64,000 nt of DNA, taken from contig NC_133906.1 of assembly GCF_964199755.1 (NCBI RefSeq), forward strand, positions 3,906,001 through 3,970,000. The letters run 5' to 3'. The notes beneath the pieces are model-generated. The model was given only the letters and a program-made list of their open reading frames with translations, made no database searches and was not told the DNA's origin. The position numbers and the translations under genes were made by a program. The DNA comes from Larus michahellis (Eukaryota > Chordata > Aves > Charadriiformes > Laridae). Positions 46,300-59,460 of the stretch are shown piece by piece (the first letter of the stretch is position 1; the number at the start of each line of letters is the position of its first letter).

Positions 46300-49200
46300 C
46301 CCGCTACAGCCTGAAGGGAGCGGCCGGGAGGCGGCGTGAAATGGCTGTCCGCCGGCGCGAAGGGCCCGATGCCCCGGGGTGCAGCGGACCGGGGCAGGCG
46401 CACGATGGGCGCTCGGTGCTTGCCTGTTCTCCTCAGGTGCTGGCCCAGCCGGCTGAGGGGAAGGAGCTGGCAAGGGCAAGCCGCCCCGCGCGGTGGCCAG
46501 CCTGCACGGACAGCCTCCCTCAAGAGCCTCTGCGGCTGGCATGGCTCTGGGGCCTCGCCGCGGTAGCAAAGAACCAAAAGGCTTCACGCTGTGGCCAAAG
46601 TGACAAACTCCGCTGAGAGGCAGGGTGCATAAGCACAGCCCAGGGCTTCCACACCCGAGCCACGGAGCTTGAGCAAGGCGATGAGCTGCGTCTGCGTCTG
46701 CCCCTCCGTGCAGACCAAGGCCCTGTTGCAGCGAGAGGTACCCTCCGTATTGCTCTATGGCGTGTGCCACGAGCTGACGGCTCCCGTCAGCTTTGATAAA
46801 AAAAAAAAAAAAAAAAAAAACCAAACAAAAAAGCACTACTGGTCTCCGTACCTGTTAGGATGAGCTGCCGTTCCGAGTTATTGCTCCCCGTGCCACTGGG
46901 CTCTGAGGACCAGGCAGCAACGATATTTTAGGAACCCCTTTTCAGCTGGTATGTGGTGGGGCGGAATTTTTCCATGTGAATTGGCACATGGGGACAGCTG
47001 CGTGTCATAACACAAAAATCAGGTTGGTTTTTTTTTTTTTTTTTTTGGAGTGAGAGCCACAAGCTCCGAAAACGCTCGCTTTACACATTACCACGCGTAC
47101 TCCATCACTGGCCCTGGGCACGGCACACCTTCGAGTCGCTGTTCCAGGCTGTCCTTGTGTCTGGAGGCTGATCTGTAAAAGTCAGATGTGTCAGGCGCTG
47201 TAAATTAGCTCATCTCAAAATTACTTTTACCTGAACACACACTTTTCAAAAAATAAAAGTATACAGCCTCTTAGTGCTCATGGCTCGCCATTAATTTGAA
47301 AGGCATGGTTTGTATTCACAGCATCTGCATTCATATTCATAAAGTAAGAAATTCTGTTGCTGAAAATGAGACAAATGGAAACAAAAAAGAACCGATGCAG
47401 TGGTAAAAGAATCTTACCTGTCAAAAGGTGGCATTCACCTTCTTTCTCAATCTCGCACAAAGCTCACCTCTTTGAAAAATAGCAAATCCAGTTCCACAAT
47501 ACGTATATATTCAGCTTCTTTTCAAATGTAAAGTCTCCTGTTTGCAAGATACAATTATTTTTTTCCGAATAGGAGGTTACCTGAGCCATGGGCTCGCCAG
47601 GATACGTCCCCCTACGATCCTGTTAACATTAAAGCAGATCGTCTGCCGAGGTGTTGTCGAGTGGATCGCCACGGGCTGACTAAAATACAATAATAATAAA
47701 ATTGACTTGTGTGTGAGAACAAGGTATAGGAATAAATAGTAGAGCAGCTGAGTGAGGACGGGGCTTTGGGCTGCTGTGAGAACCCTCGTTCGGAGTCACA
47801 GGATAATTTTGCCCGGAAGGCAAAATTTTGCCTGGAGGTCACCCGGTCCGGCACCCTGCTCACCATGACACCAACACGGGTGACACTGCGAGGGCACCGT
47901 CCCTGCAGTTTGTCTGGGCCAGTTTACTACAGCAGCACAGTAACCGATACTAATTACATCTGATTTGGAAATGCTGATATGGGTTAAAATTAGTGAGGTT
48001 TTTTCCTCTTTCTCTTCTCATCTTCTTACCAGCTCTTCCCTTTGCTTAAATGTGAGGCAACACGCTTGTAGCGTGCGACAAGAGTATGTAAGCAAAACCA
48101 GAAAAACTAACAAATTTTTTTTTTTGTCTTCCTTTACATCCTCTAGTAGAAACATTGTTAATTTGCAGCCTGTGCACCGCTTGTAGGTATAGAAATAACA
48201 CCCTGACGGGTGTCAAAGTCAAACAAGAGGAGAGCAGGGCCGTCCCTTCAGCATCACGAACCACCCTTCCCGTTTGCCCCACTTCAAATCTCCCTAGGAA
48301 ACCAGGGAAGGAACAGTGTTTATTTCATTTTCTAACCTTTGGTTTCGGTCATTTCTTTTTATCTTTAAGGAGCAATTACTTCTAAGGGTGGTCCTTAAAG
48401 TGGGAAGCGTGGCAGTTTGGCAAGGAGAAGACGTGCACCGGGAGTGGTGAAGCGGCAGAGGCAGGGAAACCCGCTGAGTGTGGCGGCTGGTGTCACCGAC
48501 AGAAGAACAGCATCACTAATTAGTGGGACATCTCAACCAAGAGGAGCTGTACGGATGCAGACAAGCCGTTTGTTTGATTTGGCTTGAAAATGGGAACTAG
48601 TATCAAGATTTAAAACGAAGTGTTGGCATCACCCCGGCGAGAGACAGGCTGGAGCGGGAAGGTGAATGGTAATGGCGAAAGGCTGCGGCTGCTTGCACGT
48701 ACATTTACCTGGTGTAACGCCCACAGGAGTACATGGCTACTGGTCAAAACCGCCCAAAAACCTGCCCCACGCGGCGCTGAGCGGCTCACAGGGCAGACTG
48801 CCGTTACAGAAGTCCGTCCAGCGCTGTCACGGGGGGGAGCGGTGCAGCCGCAGCGTGTTCTTGTGCGTACTGAGTCGCTTTTAATTCAATTACAGTCTTC
48901 CATTACTGAGGAAATAAATGTGGGAGGAAACAAAGGACAGACACAGAGAAGCAAAACAGGGGTAGAAGTAGGAGATATATGCTTACTGCGTCTTGTTTGG
49001 CTCCACAGGGCTTTAGAAGGGCTGTCATATATCATGACATTTATTATTTCTGCCATGTACTAGGATGAGAAGTCCATTACAATATCGATCATGTTACTAT
49101 GCTCAACTCCACGCAATGTAATACTCAGCGTAGCTGAAAAAGCTTACAAGTGATTTCGAAATAGCTGTACAGGGAGAATTGAGGAAGAAATCGGAGTCAA

Positions 49201-49778
49201 CATGGTTTCCCTTAATGGAATTCTCTTTTTAGTAAGCTTTTACAAAAGTTAGGAAATTGCATTTTAAACACGGTTAAAGCCGCAGCACAGTTGCAGTCAA
49301 GCAATCAGAAGCTACAGATACAATAAAGATTTCCTATGCAATCTTAATTTACACGCTGGCATAATGACATAATCTTCAGCTGCGTTGCCACATAGCTGTC
49401 ACATAACATCTTCACCGGGCTCCTCCTCCTTTCACCGGTCAATAATTTCTTCCCTAATGAACTCCGGGCCAAAAATCTTAAAAGGCATCAAAATGCTTAG
49501 CCTTCCTTGACATCAAAAAGTCTACTGTCAAACCTGAAAATCCAGATATTTCAATTTAACCTGAAATAACTGCAGATGCCGAGCATCGGACGGGGCAGCA
49601 CAAGGGAGGCACGAGCTATTATCATTGGTGTACCATTAGCGGTACCTGGCATCAGGAGCAGGACGCCGTCCCAGCATGGCAGCAAGGACAGAGCTCTCCT
49701 GTAGCCGTTAGATCATCCCAGGCTCCCAGACCATCCTGTGCCCTAAACGCGGAGGTGCGGCACAGCTGAGAGCTGCTC
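46300..49778. other. Upstream intergenic DNA, no gene seen
   Basis: From the end of the NPM1 CpG island to the CR1 at 49779: A and T homopolymers at 46799 and 47025, otherwise unique sequence without recognised coding potential. Confidence 0.65.
46799..46821. repeat. Poly-A run
   Basis: About 22 A. A T run of about 22 at 47025-47046 forms an inverted homopolymer pair about 200 bp away. No mobile element was recognised between them. Confidence 0.8.
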
Positions 49779-50516
49779 TGCCTTGTGGGGTGGCTTTGAG
49801 AAGAGTTGTCCTCAAGGTGGAGAGCAGCCCTGAGGAGAAGGAGTTGGGGGTGTTGATGGACGAGAAGCTCGACACACTCCGGCAATGTGCGCAGGCAGCC
49901 CAGAAACCACCACCCCCCGCAGCCCGGGCTGCATCCCCAGCAGCGTGGGCAGCAGGGCGAGGCGGGGGGGATTCTGCCCCTCTGCTCCGCTCCGTGAGAC
50001 CCCCCTGCAGTGCTGCCTCCAGCTCTGGGGCACCAACAGCAGAAGGACACGGAACTGTTGGAGCGGGGCCGGAGGAGGCCCCGGAGATGCTGGGAGGGCT
50101 GGAGCCCCTCTGCTGTGGGGACAGGCTGAGAGAGGTGGGGGGGTTCAGCCTGGCAAAGAGAAAGCTCCAGGGAGACCTTAGAGCCCCTTCCAGGAGCCTA
50201 CAGGAGAGGTGCAGAAGGCCTCTTTAACAGGGAGTGGAGCGATACAACAAGGGGGAACAGTTTTAAACTGGAAGAGGGGAGATTTAGCTGAGATCTGAGG
50301 AAGAAGTTCTTTGCTGTGAGGGCGGTGAGCCCCTGGCCCAGGTTGCCCAGAGAAGCTGTGGCTGCCCCATCCCTGGAGGGGTTCAAGGGCAGGTTGGACG
50401 GGGCTTGGAGCAACCTGGGCTGGTGGGAGGTGTCCCTGCCCAGGGCAGGAGGTGGCACTGGCTGGTCTTTATGGTCCCTTCCAACTCTAACCATTCTGAT
50501 TCATTCTGTGATTATA
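49779..50516 (+). mobile_element. CR1 LINE, ORF2 C-terminal remnant and 3' end
   Basis: The longest CR1 copy here, about 740 bp. The 5' part still encodes the reverse-transcriptase C-terminal region motif SPEEKELGVLMDEKLD and then breaks down. The 3' part matches the copies at 4.5 and 8.5 kb and ends CCATTCTGATTCATTCTGTG, two copies of the terminal octamer. The frame is disrupted, so it is a dead element. Confidence 0.95.
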
Positions 50517-53500
50517 ATTTCCCTCCACTTCCAGGTGGGTTTCCAGCCAGCTGAGGACAGGGAGATGTGATGGAAGACCATCCTTCGTTGGTTGCCTTCT
50601 TTCTTGCCTGCAGTCTGCTTTTGACTGCTGATCCTGCCATGGGTGGACGCTAGAACTTTTCTTCATCATCCTTCCTTAATGTACTGTCTGTTCCACCCCC
50701 GGCTTTGCCTGTAACATGTTATTTATGCAGAGCAGCATGAAGGTCTGCACCGGAAGATCCTTCAGCACTGGAGAAAGCTGCATACTGGAAGGGGAGCCAA
50801 GGCAGGCTGACGACCTGCCCTACGTGCTCGTGACAGCACGTGCTGGTGCAGCTCCATCTCTGCTATGTTCTTGCATAGAGCTTTCAAGGCATCCTTCTCA
50901 ATGTTAGGGCCTGATTTCAGACATTCTTCCCTAAAAGGGAGGAACGACAGACCAGCCAGGATGCTCACAAGGAAGGCACTCGGGTTGCGCAGCTAGATGA
51001 CACCAGGCATAAGCGTCACAACAATAAAACTTGAGGTAGCCTGAAATTTATCTTGTTTGCTTCTTCTTTTTTTTTTTTTTTTAATTTCTTAAATACTCTG
51101 AAAGTCATACCAACAGACATAGGGTTTTAAAAATTTGGTATGAATGATCAAGCCTTGAGTATGGGAAAATTAGTTCTAATTTAGAGATACTACAACATGT
51201 ATCTGAATATAGGTCCCTTAACAAAAAGAGATCGGAATTGTACACTTGGTCTTTTTGCGTGCAGCTGGGGTTCAGATATGGCTCTACTCAAGCCCAAATG
51301 GTGGTAGTAGCCTGGATGTCAGCCAAGTATTTGCAATAATAAACAGTCTAAGTTGGATTTTTGTAGTGACTTGGACCATATCAACACTTGATGGACCAGG
51401 TCAGGGCTCTGAGTGTCACGGGAGCTAGATGTTGGAGTATCTGGGTTGGCATGGCCACACTTTGGGAAGGGAGGGAGGGTATAAGAAGGATGCTTCTCCC
51501 ATCGAGTTATATGACCTGATGCAGGAATGAGCTGTCTCTGCTTGCCTGGCTTCACGCTGGACGTGCACTAGAGCCATACCTTTAAAGAGAAGAGGGAAAA
51601 ACTGTCTACCAGGTACAATTCAAGGGGAAACAGTATCCTGAACATTTTCACTACCCCTTGCCAATATTCAGGACAGTCCTTACCAAATGAAGGTCTCTGG
51701 TCCTTAAACAGGACATAATCAGCAGATAAACTGAATGCCACCAATTTCTCTGTATTGTGCACATACACTGCTTCGCAGCAAGCAACGTTTTAGGTCAAGG
51801 ATCCTATGGGCGCTCCCAGGTGCTGTTTCTTCCCTGGGAACCGTGACTCCAGGGCAGGAACCGTGACTCCAGGGCAGGAACCGTGACTCCAGGGCGTGTC
51901 TTATGCACAGATTGCTTCTCCTGCGCTGTTTTCTGGATTATTTTTTTTTTCCTGGAAAAAAATTTGCCCTAAAAATCAACACACTTTGAAACTTTCCGTG
52001 CCCTGTTGGTCCCAAAGGCGAGACCACCTCCCAGTAGAAAGAGCAGTAAAAGTTTGGAGTTGGTGGTGCATGTCTCAGGCAGGAGTATGTCAGTGAAGAG
52101 CCCCACAAGCCATGGATGTGTACCGCTGGCAAGGCAGACTACACGTCACCGTTTCAGTTACCCTGCTCCAATGATGCCGGATGCCCTTGCCCCTTGAGCT
52201 TGTCTACAATGTCTCCCCCTGGAATATCATTTGCCGCTCTACACTCCTACTACACCTGCGGCCAGCCCACGGCATTTCTCTGCTTGTTAAACCCAATCAA
52301 CTTAATTCCAAAATAATGCTCTGCATCACTGCCGACATGCATGAGTTCTGATGACCACCTAGAGGCGACCAAGGCCATGGAGAGAGGGGAGAATACATGG
52401 TACTCCACGTAAAAGAGCCTGTTCTGGTCACTTTTCACATCTACTTCTTTTACAGTACAGACTTCAAAATATTCTCCCCCACGGTTCCTGCAAGCTCTGG
52501 GTAGGGCAGAGCTAAGGCCATGGGGTGGGAACGCAGCACGCGCTTGTCCAATTCCTGATTTTCCTGTGTTTGTTGTACTCCTCTATCTCTATAGCTTCGC
52601 TGTCAGAGCCTGAAGTGCGGCTCCATTCAACGTTTGGGAGGCAGGTAAGACACTGTCGGTCAACTGTAATTTTGGGTAGATGCTCTGGGTACAAGATTCC
52701 CTCTTCTGAGCTGCCTGTTCTTATACCAAGATCAACAGCACCATCTAGTGACCCCAAATCAGCTTCCCACAGCCCTGGCTGCCTTATCTCCCACATACCA
52801 TACGTTCCTTCGGGTCTCCCAGATGAGGTTTGTCTGTGCTTAGCTACACTTTTCCTGCTAGAAGGTCGCTTACTAGAAGGTCTTGCATGGTGGAGGCTGA
52901 GGGCACCCAGCCATGGTCGCAGACCTCTGAGCTGGGATGGGGTGATCCAAATTAACTCGCAGGTCAATAAACAGCACTGAGTTGCATGCCAGACCCCGTT
53001 TGGCTCAGCAAGAATCTTTTCTGCCTTGCTGGGCACCTCTCACAGCTTCCACATTCAAAAGAAAGCTGTTCCGGGAAAGAAAATAATCCTCCCTTATCCT
53101 TCCCTTGGTTCTCTGCTGTGTTTGACCTTGCTCACACGTTGTGTAAGGACCCCAAGCACACCAGTCAAAGGTCACGTGTTGTCCCCCAGATCCCACTGGT
53201 GTATGTAGCCGATAATACAGATGTCAAGAGGGTCAAAAGCACGGCCAACATTATTTCTCGTCTCCCAACTTAGAGCAGCAGGCAGACGGGCAGCTCCACA
53301 TCTCCAGCATGCAGCGAGCCCTTCTGCTCCTTTCCCCATCGCCCCTACCCGCAAAAAAAACCCCACAAAAATATAAATCTGCAGAATCTGCACACTAACC
53401 TGGAGAGGACGATGTTTTCTTATCATCCCACCTCCTGCAGTGCTGCGTTTCACCCACAACACTCTCCAGGGCCCCCATGCCGGGTATAAAGACAGAAGGA

Positions 53501-54544
53501 CGTCACGTCGCTGGCAGTATCATTTTATGTCTTTTTTTTTCCCAATCAGGGCAATTTCCACCCTCTCTACTTCACTACTGCATTCTCTCGGTTCCTTGAG
53601 TCTTCATCAGGGCACCTTGCAAGCTGAGGATGCTGCAGGGAAGGAAACGAAAGGACATCACGTTTTTGACTGCTCATGGTAAGGAATTTTGATGCAGCAG
53701 GCACCTCCTCCAGTGTCAAAGTCATGGCCAGGAAAACCATACTATGTGAGATACGCGTGGCGAGCTCTTATATTTCTATTTGCTCGTGAGGCTAAAACAG
53801 GTCCGCGTTCCCAGCCTGGAGCCATACACCAAGATCTGGATCGCAGCTCTCAGCTTGGGAAAGGTCTTTCAAAAGAAACCGCTTCAGAATCTTGAAAAAG
53901 AGCAAGACGGATGTTTAAAGCCATCCCCGTAAATCACTTTCTTTCCTGGACTTTATTGAGCTTCTCTAATGTAGGCAACAGTAATAAGCCATTCCGCATT
54001 CTGGGTTATATTTGCCCAGCTGGGGTAGCGGCATGAAATTTTTAAGCATCGCAGCAGCATTCCAGGGTGGTTTACTGGCTCCTGCACATAAAATATCCTC
54101 AGTTCACCTTATATCCTTATACATATAGATGCTTGTATGCTTATAGGCTTCCAGAGGCTTTTGGACAAAGATATTTACTGAAAAAATGAACATTTATCAC
54201 ATTTTCAAACTACAGTTTGTGAAAATTTTACGGATGAAACAATGGGCTCTGGTCTGATCTCTGATCACAAATGTGACTTTAGAGATGTAATACACAGCTC
54301 TACGATCGGTCTGAAGCATTGCAAAGGTCAAAAAAATCAAACTGCATGTTAGGAATCACTGGGGGAGAAACAGAAAATATCATTAGGTCAGTGTATGAAT
54401 GCAGGGTACAACTACATCTCGCCTACCACTATAGGTAGCAATAGTCCTGTTGTGGAAAAACACAAAATAAAGGGCTATTCAATAACAAGAAGCATGGAGA
54501 ACGAGAAATAACTGTCTGCTGTCTCTCCTAATACGAGAAATAGA
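50517..54544. other. Upstream intergenic DNA, unidentified
   Basis: Contains the 20-bp tandem repeat (51837). Overlapping open frames of 151 aa (plus, 52525-52980) and 174 aa (minus, 52512-53036) occur in moderate-GC sequence, with no domain I recognise. An old interspersed repeat is possible. Confidence 0.5.
51837..51896. repeat. Three-copy 20-bp tandem repeat
   Basis: Unit GGAACCGTGACTCCAGGGCA three times, identical except the last base of the third copy. The near-identity implies recent expansion or ongoing length variation. Confidence 0.95.
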
Positions 54545-54895
54545 GGGCATAAAATGAAACTTGTAGGTGGCAGATTAAATAAAAAAAAAAAAAAAGAGGC
54601 GGCAGATCCTCACCCACCACGTTGCAGAACTGTAGAAGTCACTGCCACAGGACGCTGGGGACACCAAAACGTCACGTGCATTGGGTACACGCGTCAAAGA
54701 AAAATCAGTCAAGGGGGTGGGGGGGGGGAGGGTCAGGCAGACAAAAGACAACATGCTGTGGCTCAAGAAGTCCTTGAACAGCTTGGGAAGATATTCTAGG
54801 GAAAACATCGCTGTAACCTTCACCTGCTCCTAAACATTTCTTCCAGCCACTGTTGGGGACCAGGCAGCGGGCTGGCTGAGCATTTCATCTGCTCC
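54545..54895 (+). mobile_element. Old, diverged CR1-like LINE 3' region
   Basis: A GAAACTTGTAGGTGGCAGAT block, a poly-A interruption, AACTGTAGAAGTCACTGCCA with CAGGACGCTGGGGACACC, and downstream CCAGCCACTGTTGGGGACCA follow the order of older CR1 subfamilies, with heavy divergence. A (G)n stretch at 54718-54728 is embedded. Confidence 0.6.
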
Positions 54896-57800
54896 AAAGA
54901 GGGAGGAGGCGAGGGGCTCCTCAGCCCAGGCTCCATGACAGATGTTCCAAGCAGACCTGCAGCTCAAGAGCCCTTCGGCCCGGGCTTGACTGCAGCCCAA
55001 TACGCACTGCAGTGCTGGTTACGAGACCCAGATGCAGAATCAAGTTCAGTTTCGAGGCTGGTCACACACTGCAGTGGGGTCCCAGGTCTGGCATCAGAGG
55101 TTTAGGATATTTTGGCCGGCCATTTCCATCCGGGCGTAGCCATCTCTGACAGTCCCACAGTGGAAGACGGTTCAGTTATGGCAGGGGCTCCTACATCCTT
55201 GTACTGTCACCTACATTGGAAACCCGACTTCAAATGAAGTCTCTAGGTTTTACTGCTGGTGATAATTTGCAGCAGGTCGAGACCGAAAGGTGACGAAATA
55301 TCACATGACCATCTTGATGCTCATCTCACAGCTTCATCCTACAGTGGGGAAAACTAATCCCCAGAGCAGTTACATACAGCGGCCAAGTTACCCAACTCTC
55401 TTGACTCCTGGATGACACAAAGGAAAACCATGTGGACCTCCTGTTTAATTCTCTGCATTTCCCACACCAGTTGGGAGCTGGCTGGTAACCAGTTGGTCAC
55501 GAATGGTGCATGTCTGTGTGACTCAGACTTTTGAAAAGCAGGTGATGGGTTTACCGGTGGTTGGGGTGGTCCAATGGGATGTTAGTTCTCAAAAGAACAT
55601 CAAACTTCTTTACGAGAAAGAGGGTTTCTAGCTTCCTCAGGAAGAAAGAGATGATTTTCCAACACTTCTTCAATTTCATCTGAAATTTGGAAGTCTGAGT
55701 GCTAGCAGCGACCTCAAAATAAGAGTTCCCATCTGTCTTGTACCGCGCTTTTTCAGGCTTTGCTCTCTTTTTGCAAATCTATTTGGCAAAGCTTCTGTGG
55801 AACTCTTTGCCTCTTTGCCAAGATCTTCACTTTGTTTTGTTAAGTCAAAACACTAACTGGTCTGGTACAACCAGATGTACTGCTCACATCTTGGCAGCTT
55901 CCTGCTGCTGCCAGGTCGGGCTCGTCAATTTAATTTACCTTGGTTGTGGTGCCTTTTAACATTTAATTACAAAGCAGCACTCGTCAGTCACTTTACTTAT
56001 CATCTGCCATTTCTGTCACCTCAGCAAGAGCCCAGAATCCTTCCAGCTTCTTTGGCCAGCAGAGCGTTGAGGTGGGAAGGTCTGTCCCAGGAACACCTTT
56101 ACTAGCTAGCTGTTGACAGGTCAATTAGCGCTTGGCACTCCTAAAGTTAGTGTCACCCACGTGCTGTCATTGTGTTGCGCTCGCTTGCAGGATAGTTCAT
56201 CACTCTTGTACGTTCCTGTCTAGCAAACAGTCCTGGCACGTGGCAGGGACACCTCCCGTGTGCCCGGGGCATCCCTCGGAACAAGCAGCACGTGGCTGTG
56301 CTGGAGCTGAGCAGGAGAGCAGACGGATGAGCACCACAAGCTCCCTGAGGTCCACCATGGCGTCCCTCTGTGCTCTGTCATGGCCATTGTGGCGTCCATC
56401 AACAGGTCCCATCAAACCCAACCTGAACAGAAGCAGTTCCAATCAGGTGCAAGCCCACAATGTGTATGTGGGCCGTAAGGAAGCAAAGGTCAACTGAGGG
56501 GGTCCCAGACACCCACTTGTTAGACCTGGCATTATTGTTACCTGCCACCAGCATGCAAGGTCCTTGCAGAGCCATGGTACCTCCACTGGTCCTCCCAACA
56601 CCATCCCATAATGCGCCTGCTCCTCCCTATACCGCTGAAGGGTGCGTAGCCTCTGGTCCACAGAGGCTCCACTGGTTTTGTTTTACAAGACGTAGCATCG
56701 TTATAGAGATGTTTCCAACAGGAATAGATCCTAAAAAAAAAAAAAAAAAAAAGTCACTGCATGTCATGAAAAAAGGGATTAGATAGAAATGTCATTAGTT
56801 GGCGTAAGAACCTCATCCTTTAGGTATGTTCAGTCCACAGGAGACAGAGCAAGGATTACCTTGGCTCGCTTATTTCTTGTTAATACATTGGGAAACAGGG
56901 ATCAGTTCTGCAGCCACGCTCAGGCAGCGAGGCTCACCTCCCCTGGTGGCACCAGCCCCAGAGGAGTGTCACCGCTGAGACAAGCTCCTTCTCCGACTCA
57001 ACCAAGGGCCCACGGTCCGGGTATTTTTCTCCTCAGTGGCAACATCGGACCGTTTCCATCACGGTTTTGGGCTCTGGTTGTGCCATCAGGTAGGCAGAGC
57101 CCTTCGTTAACTAACGAGACGTCGGGGAGCTCCCAGGGTACCCAAGCTAGGCTCATGTCAGTGCCTTTACAGGATGGGGACTCGCATGTGGGTCTGATTC
57201 CCCCTCGTAGGAAGGGTGAAGCAATGGGGGGAAATAAATCGAAGTGCTACGAGCGAGTGGATTTGTCAGAGGGAAGAGGCGTGAGCCAGGGCGATGCGTT
57301 GGGGATGTCTGTACACCAGAGGGCACTCTGAAATTGCATATGGCGAAGGGAAAATAGATCAAATTATCGGGGCTGGGAAAAGATCTAGGAGAGCAGGAGG
57401 AGCGGGGATTTCACCTGTAAACAAAAGACTTTTTAACCTTTATGCCACCACGTAAGGGCGACTTTAAAATATTAAATATTAGAGAAACAGAACATTTTGC
57501 TAACAAAACATTTGTGAAGCCTTGGAATCAGCAGTGTTTAAAACGGTCCTTGCAGCGTTTAAGTTTTGGCTTGATTTACCTTTCATTGACGGAAGTACAA
57601 CTTAGCAGCAACTTTGCTGCAATCAGACCCATTTAATCAACATTAAATCCGGCCTTTTGCTTATCTGAAGCTGTTACGGATGACTATTCTGCAAAAAAAA
57701 AAAACTTCACAGTGCCATCATCTTTCCTGGAAAGCTATGGAAATACGGGCACCGACATTCCTTTGGATAAAATCGCTGAATAAATAAATGCCGATGGCTG

Positions 57801-58739
57801 GAGGGACCATGCCAGCCGGACCTTGGCTGGCCATCTCGCCGCTGGAAGGCAAAAGCAAAGACACAGAGGACCAGATTAGCTCTCCAAAGCCCCTGCTTCC
57901 AGCCCTGGAAACATCCCCCTGGGGCACACGGCACTGCCACCCTCGGCTCTGCCAACAGATTTCTCCTCCAGCGTTAAAAGTCCGGTTTCTTTCACCAGCA
58001 TTAGCATTTAAGATGATTCCCTGCCTGCACCCTTAACAACCTAACCATGTCACAGCAAACCCAAAAGCGATGGGGTTTGGGTGACAAACCCCAAAAGGAT
58101 GGGGTTTTGGGTAACGAACCCCAAAAACACGACATCTGCAGGAAAACGCAGGACTGCCCGCAGGGTTGGGGCGAGCCCTGGAGCAGGTCGAAACCCGCAG
58201 GTTTCCCGGGGAAGGGAATCCTGGAGGTGGTGGAGGGATCTCTGTAAGTCAGTCCGAGGATCCCAGCTCAATAACAGCGAGACAGATAATAGCATTTGAA
58301 CACTATCTTCTCCAATTCAATTGTATTGATTTATTGCCTGTCCAATGAAGCCATCAAGTGTACAAAATGGTTAATCTTTTTTTTTTTTTTTTTCCCTCCT
58401 GCTGTCTGCTCGGAGGAGTGAAGTTGTAAACACAGAGCCGTGTGCGAGGTGGGTATTTGACTTTTTTTTTCCGCTGGGCTGGCTCCCTCCTGTTGATACA
58501 GGGGGCTTAGCAAGGCCCGTCTCACCTGCACGACTTACCGACTTTAAAGCCTTACCCATTTAAGGGAGGGAAACAATACTCCAGCCCACGCCGGACGACC
58601 CGAAACATGCAGGAGGTTGCTGCTGTTGGAAAAACACCGTTTCAAAATAGAGGGTGGCACAGTTGGCTGGGACGAGCGGGTCCCCGGCTCCGGCACTGGA
58701 CGGCTGGGAGAGAAGGAAAACGATTTTTTTTTTTTTAAA
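54896..58739. other. Upstream intergenic DNA, no gene seen
   Basis: Unique sequence with a poly-A tract at 56733-56751 and the CCCCAAAA repeat at 58057. The 180-aa plus frame at 56789-57331 has no recognisable family and no sign of splicing. Confidence 0.55.
58057..58127. repeat. ~30-bp tandem repeat of CCCCAAAA / GGGGTTTT
   Basis: Two units plus a partial one, each holding CCCAAAA followed by GGGGTTTG or GGGGTTTT. Each unit is an imperfect hairpin as well as a direct repeat. Confidence 0.85.
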
Positions 58740-59460
58740 AAGTCTTTTCTTTCAAAATGTACATTTGCAATTAAAGGCTAAGTACGCTGTATATTTTATT
58801 AATGATGCGGGATAGCGAGGCATTTTAAAGCTCTCTCTTGTTTTGATGATATTTTTTTTTTTTTTCGGAGGAGGAGGGGAAGGAATTGAAATGGAAAGCT
58901 TAACACTTATAATTTCAAAAATTTGGCTTATATTTTAGGTTCTGGTAACATGCAATTACAGGCACTTAGAAAGAATTCCCTTTTTTTTATACTATGCCCT
59001 AGAGCATAAAATTAAGAGGCCAATTCAGGCTTTGTACTGCTTTCAGAGGCAGTTTGCTTCAGCATAGATCAACACGGAGACTGACTGTCGCCTTTCTATT
59101 GAATTAGGTCTATATTTTTGACAAGTATGGCAGCAGTATCATCACTTTAATCACCAACAATCCATTGTGTCTCTTTATGCTAATAAATAAAACATTCCGT
59201 GTTAAATATTTCCCAGTAAGCACTTGAAGACCTGCAATCACCACTCCTTCTATATGTTCCCAAGTAAAATAATATAATGGCAATAAAATCAAATGATGTC
59301 TAGGAGTTTTATAGACAACTAATAGCAGTTATTGCAAAGTGCACATCAGATACCAATTGAAGGTTACATTTCTCTTTAATATAATATAGCATGCATATTT
59401 CACTAACTGTCTCTGTATATGAAATGAATTAAACAATATGATGATATAGGTCAAAAAACG
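58740..59460. promoter_or_regulatory. Candidate conserved noncoding block upstream of NPM1
   Basis: About 700 bp of AT-rich, CpG-poor, repeat-free sequence (apart from T runs at 58725-58736 and 58852-58866) with ATTTGCAATTAAAG, TTATTAATGATG and TTTATGCTAATAAATAAAAC. It contrasts with GC-rich flanks. There is no long ORF. Possibly a long-range element of the TLX3 neighbourhood expected further upstream (inference). Confidence 0.3.

Larger units (their letters stand above)
45270..46300. promoter_or_regulatory. NPM1: CpG island over NPM1 promoter, exon 1 and intron 1
   Basis: Very GC-rich sequence dense in CpG, in sharp contrast to the AT-rich intron 2 on one side. It covers the NPM1 start codon, intron 1 and about 400 bp upstream. 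Minus-strand GC boxes (GGGCGGG type) cluster at 46034-46055. Long open frames here on both strands (for example 45273-46616 plus) come from the GC bias and are not genes. Confidence 0.9.

Noticed and set aside
45273..46616. 447-aa plus-strand open frame across the NPM1 CpG island
   Set aside because: It is antisense to NPM1 exon 1, very rich in Arg, Pro and Ala, has no domain, and is best explained by lack of stop codons in CpG-rich DNA.
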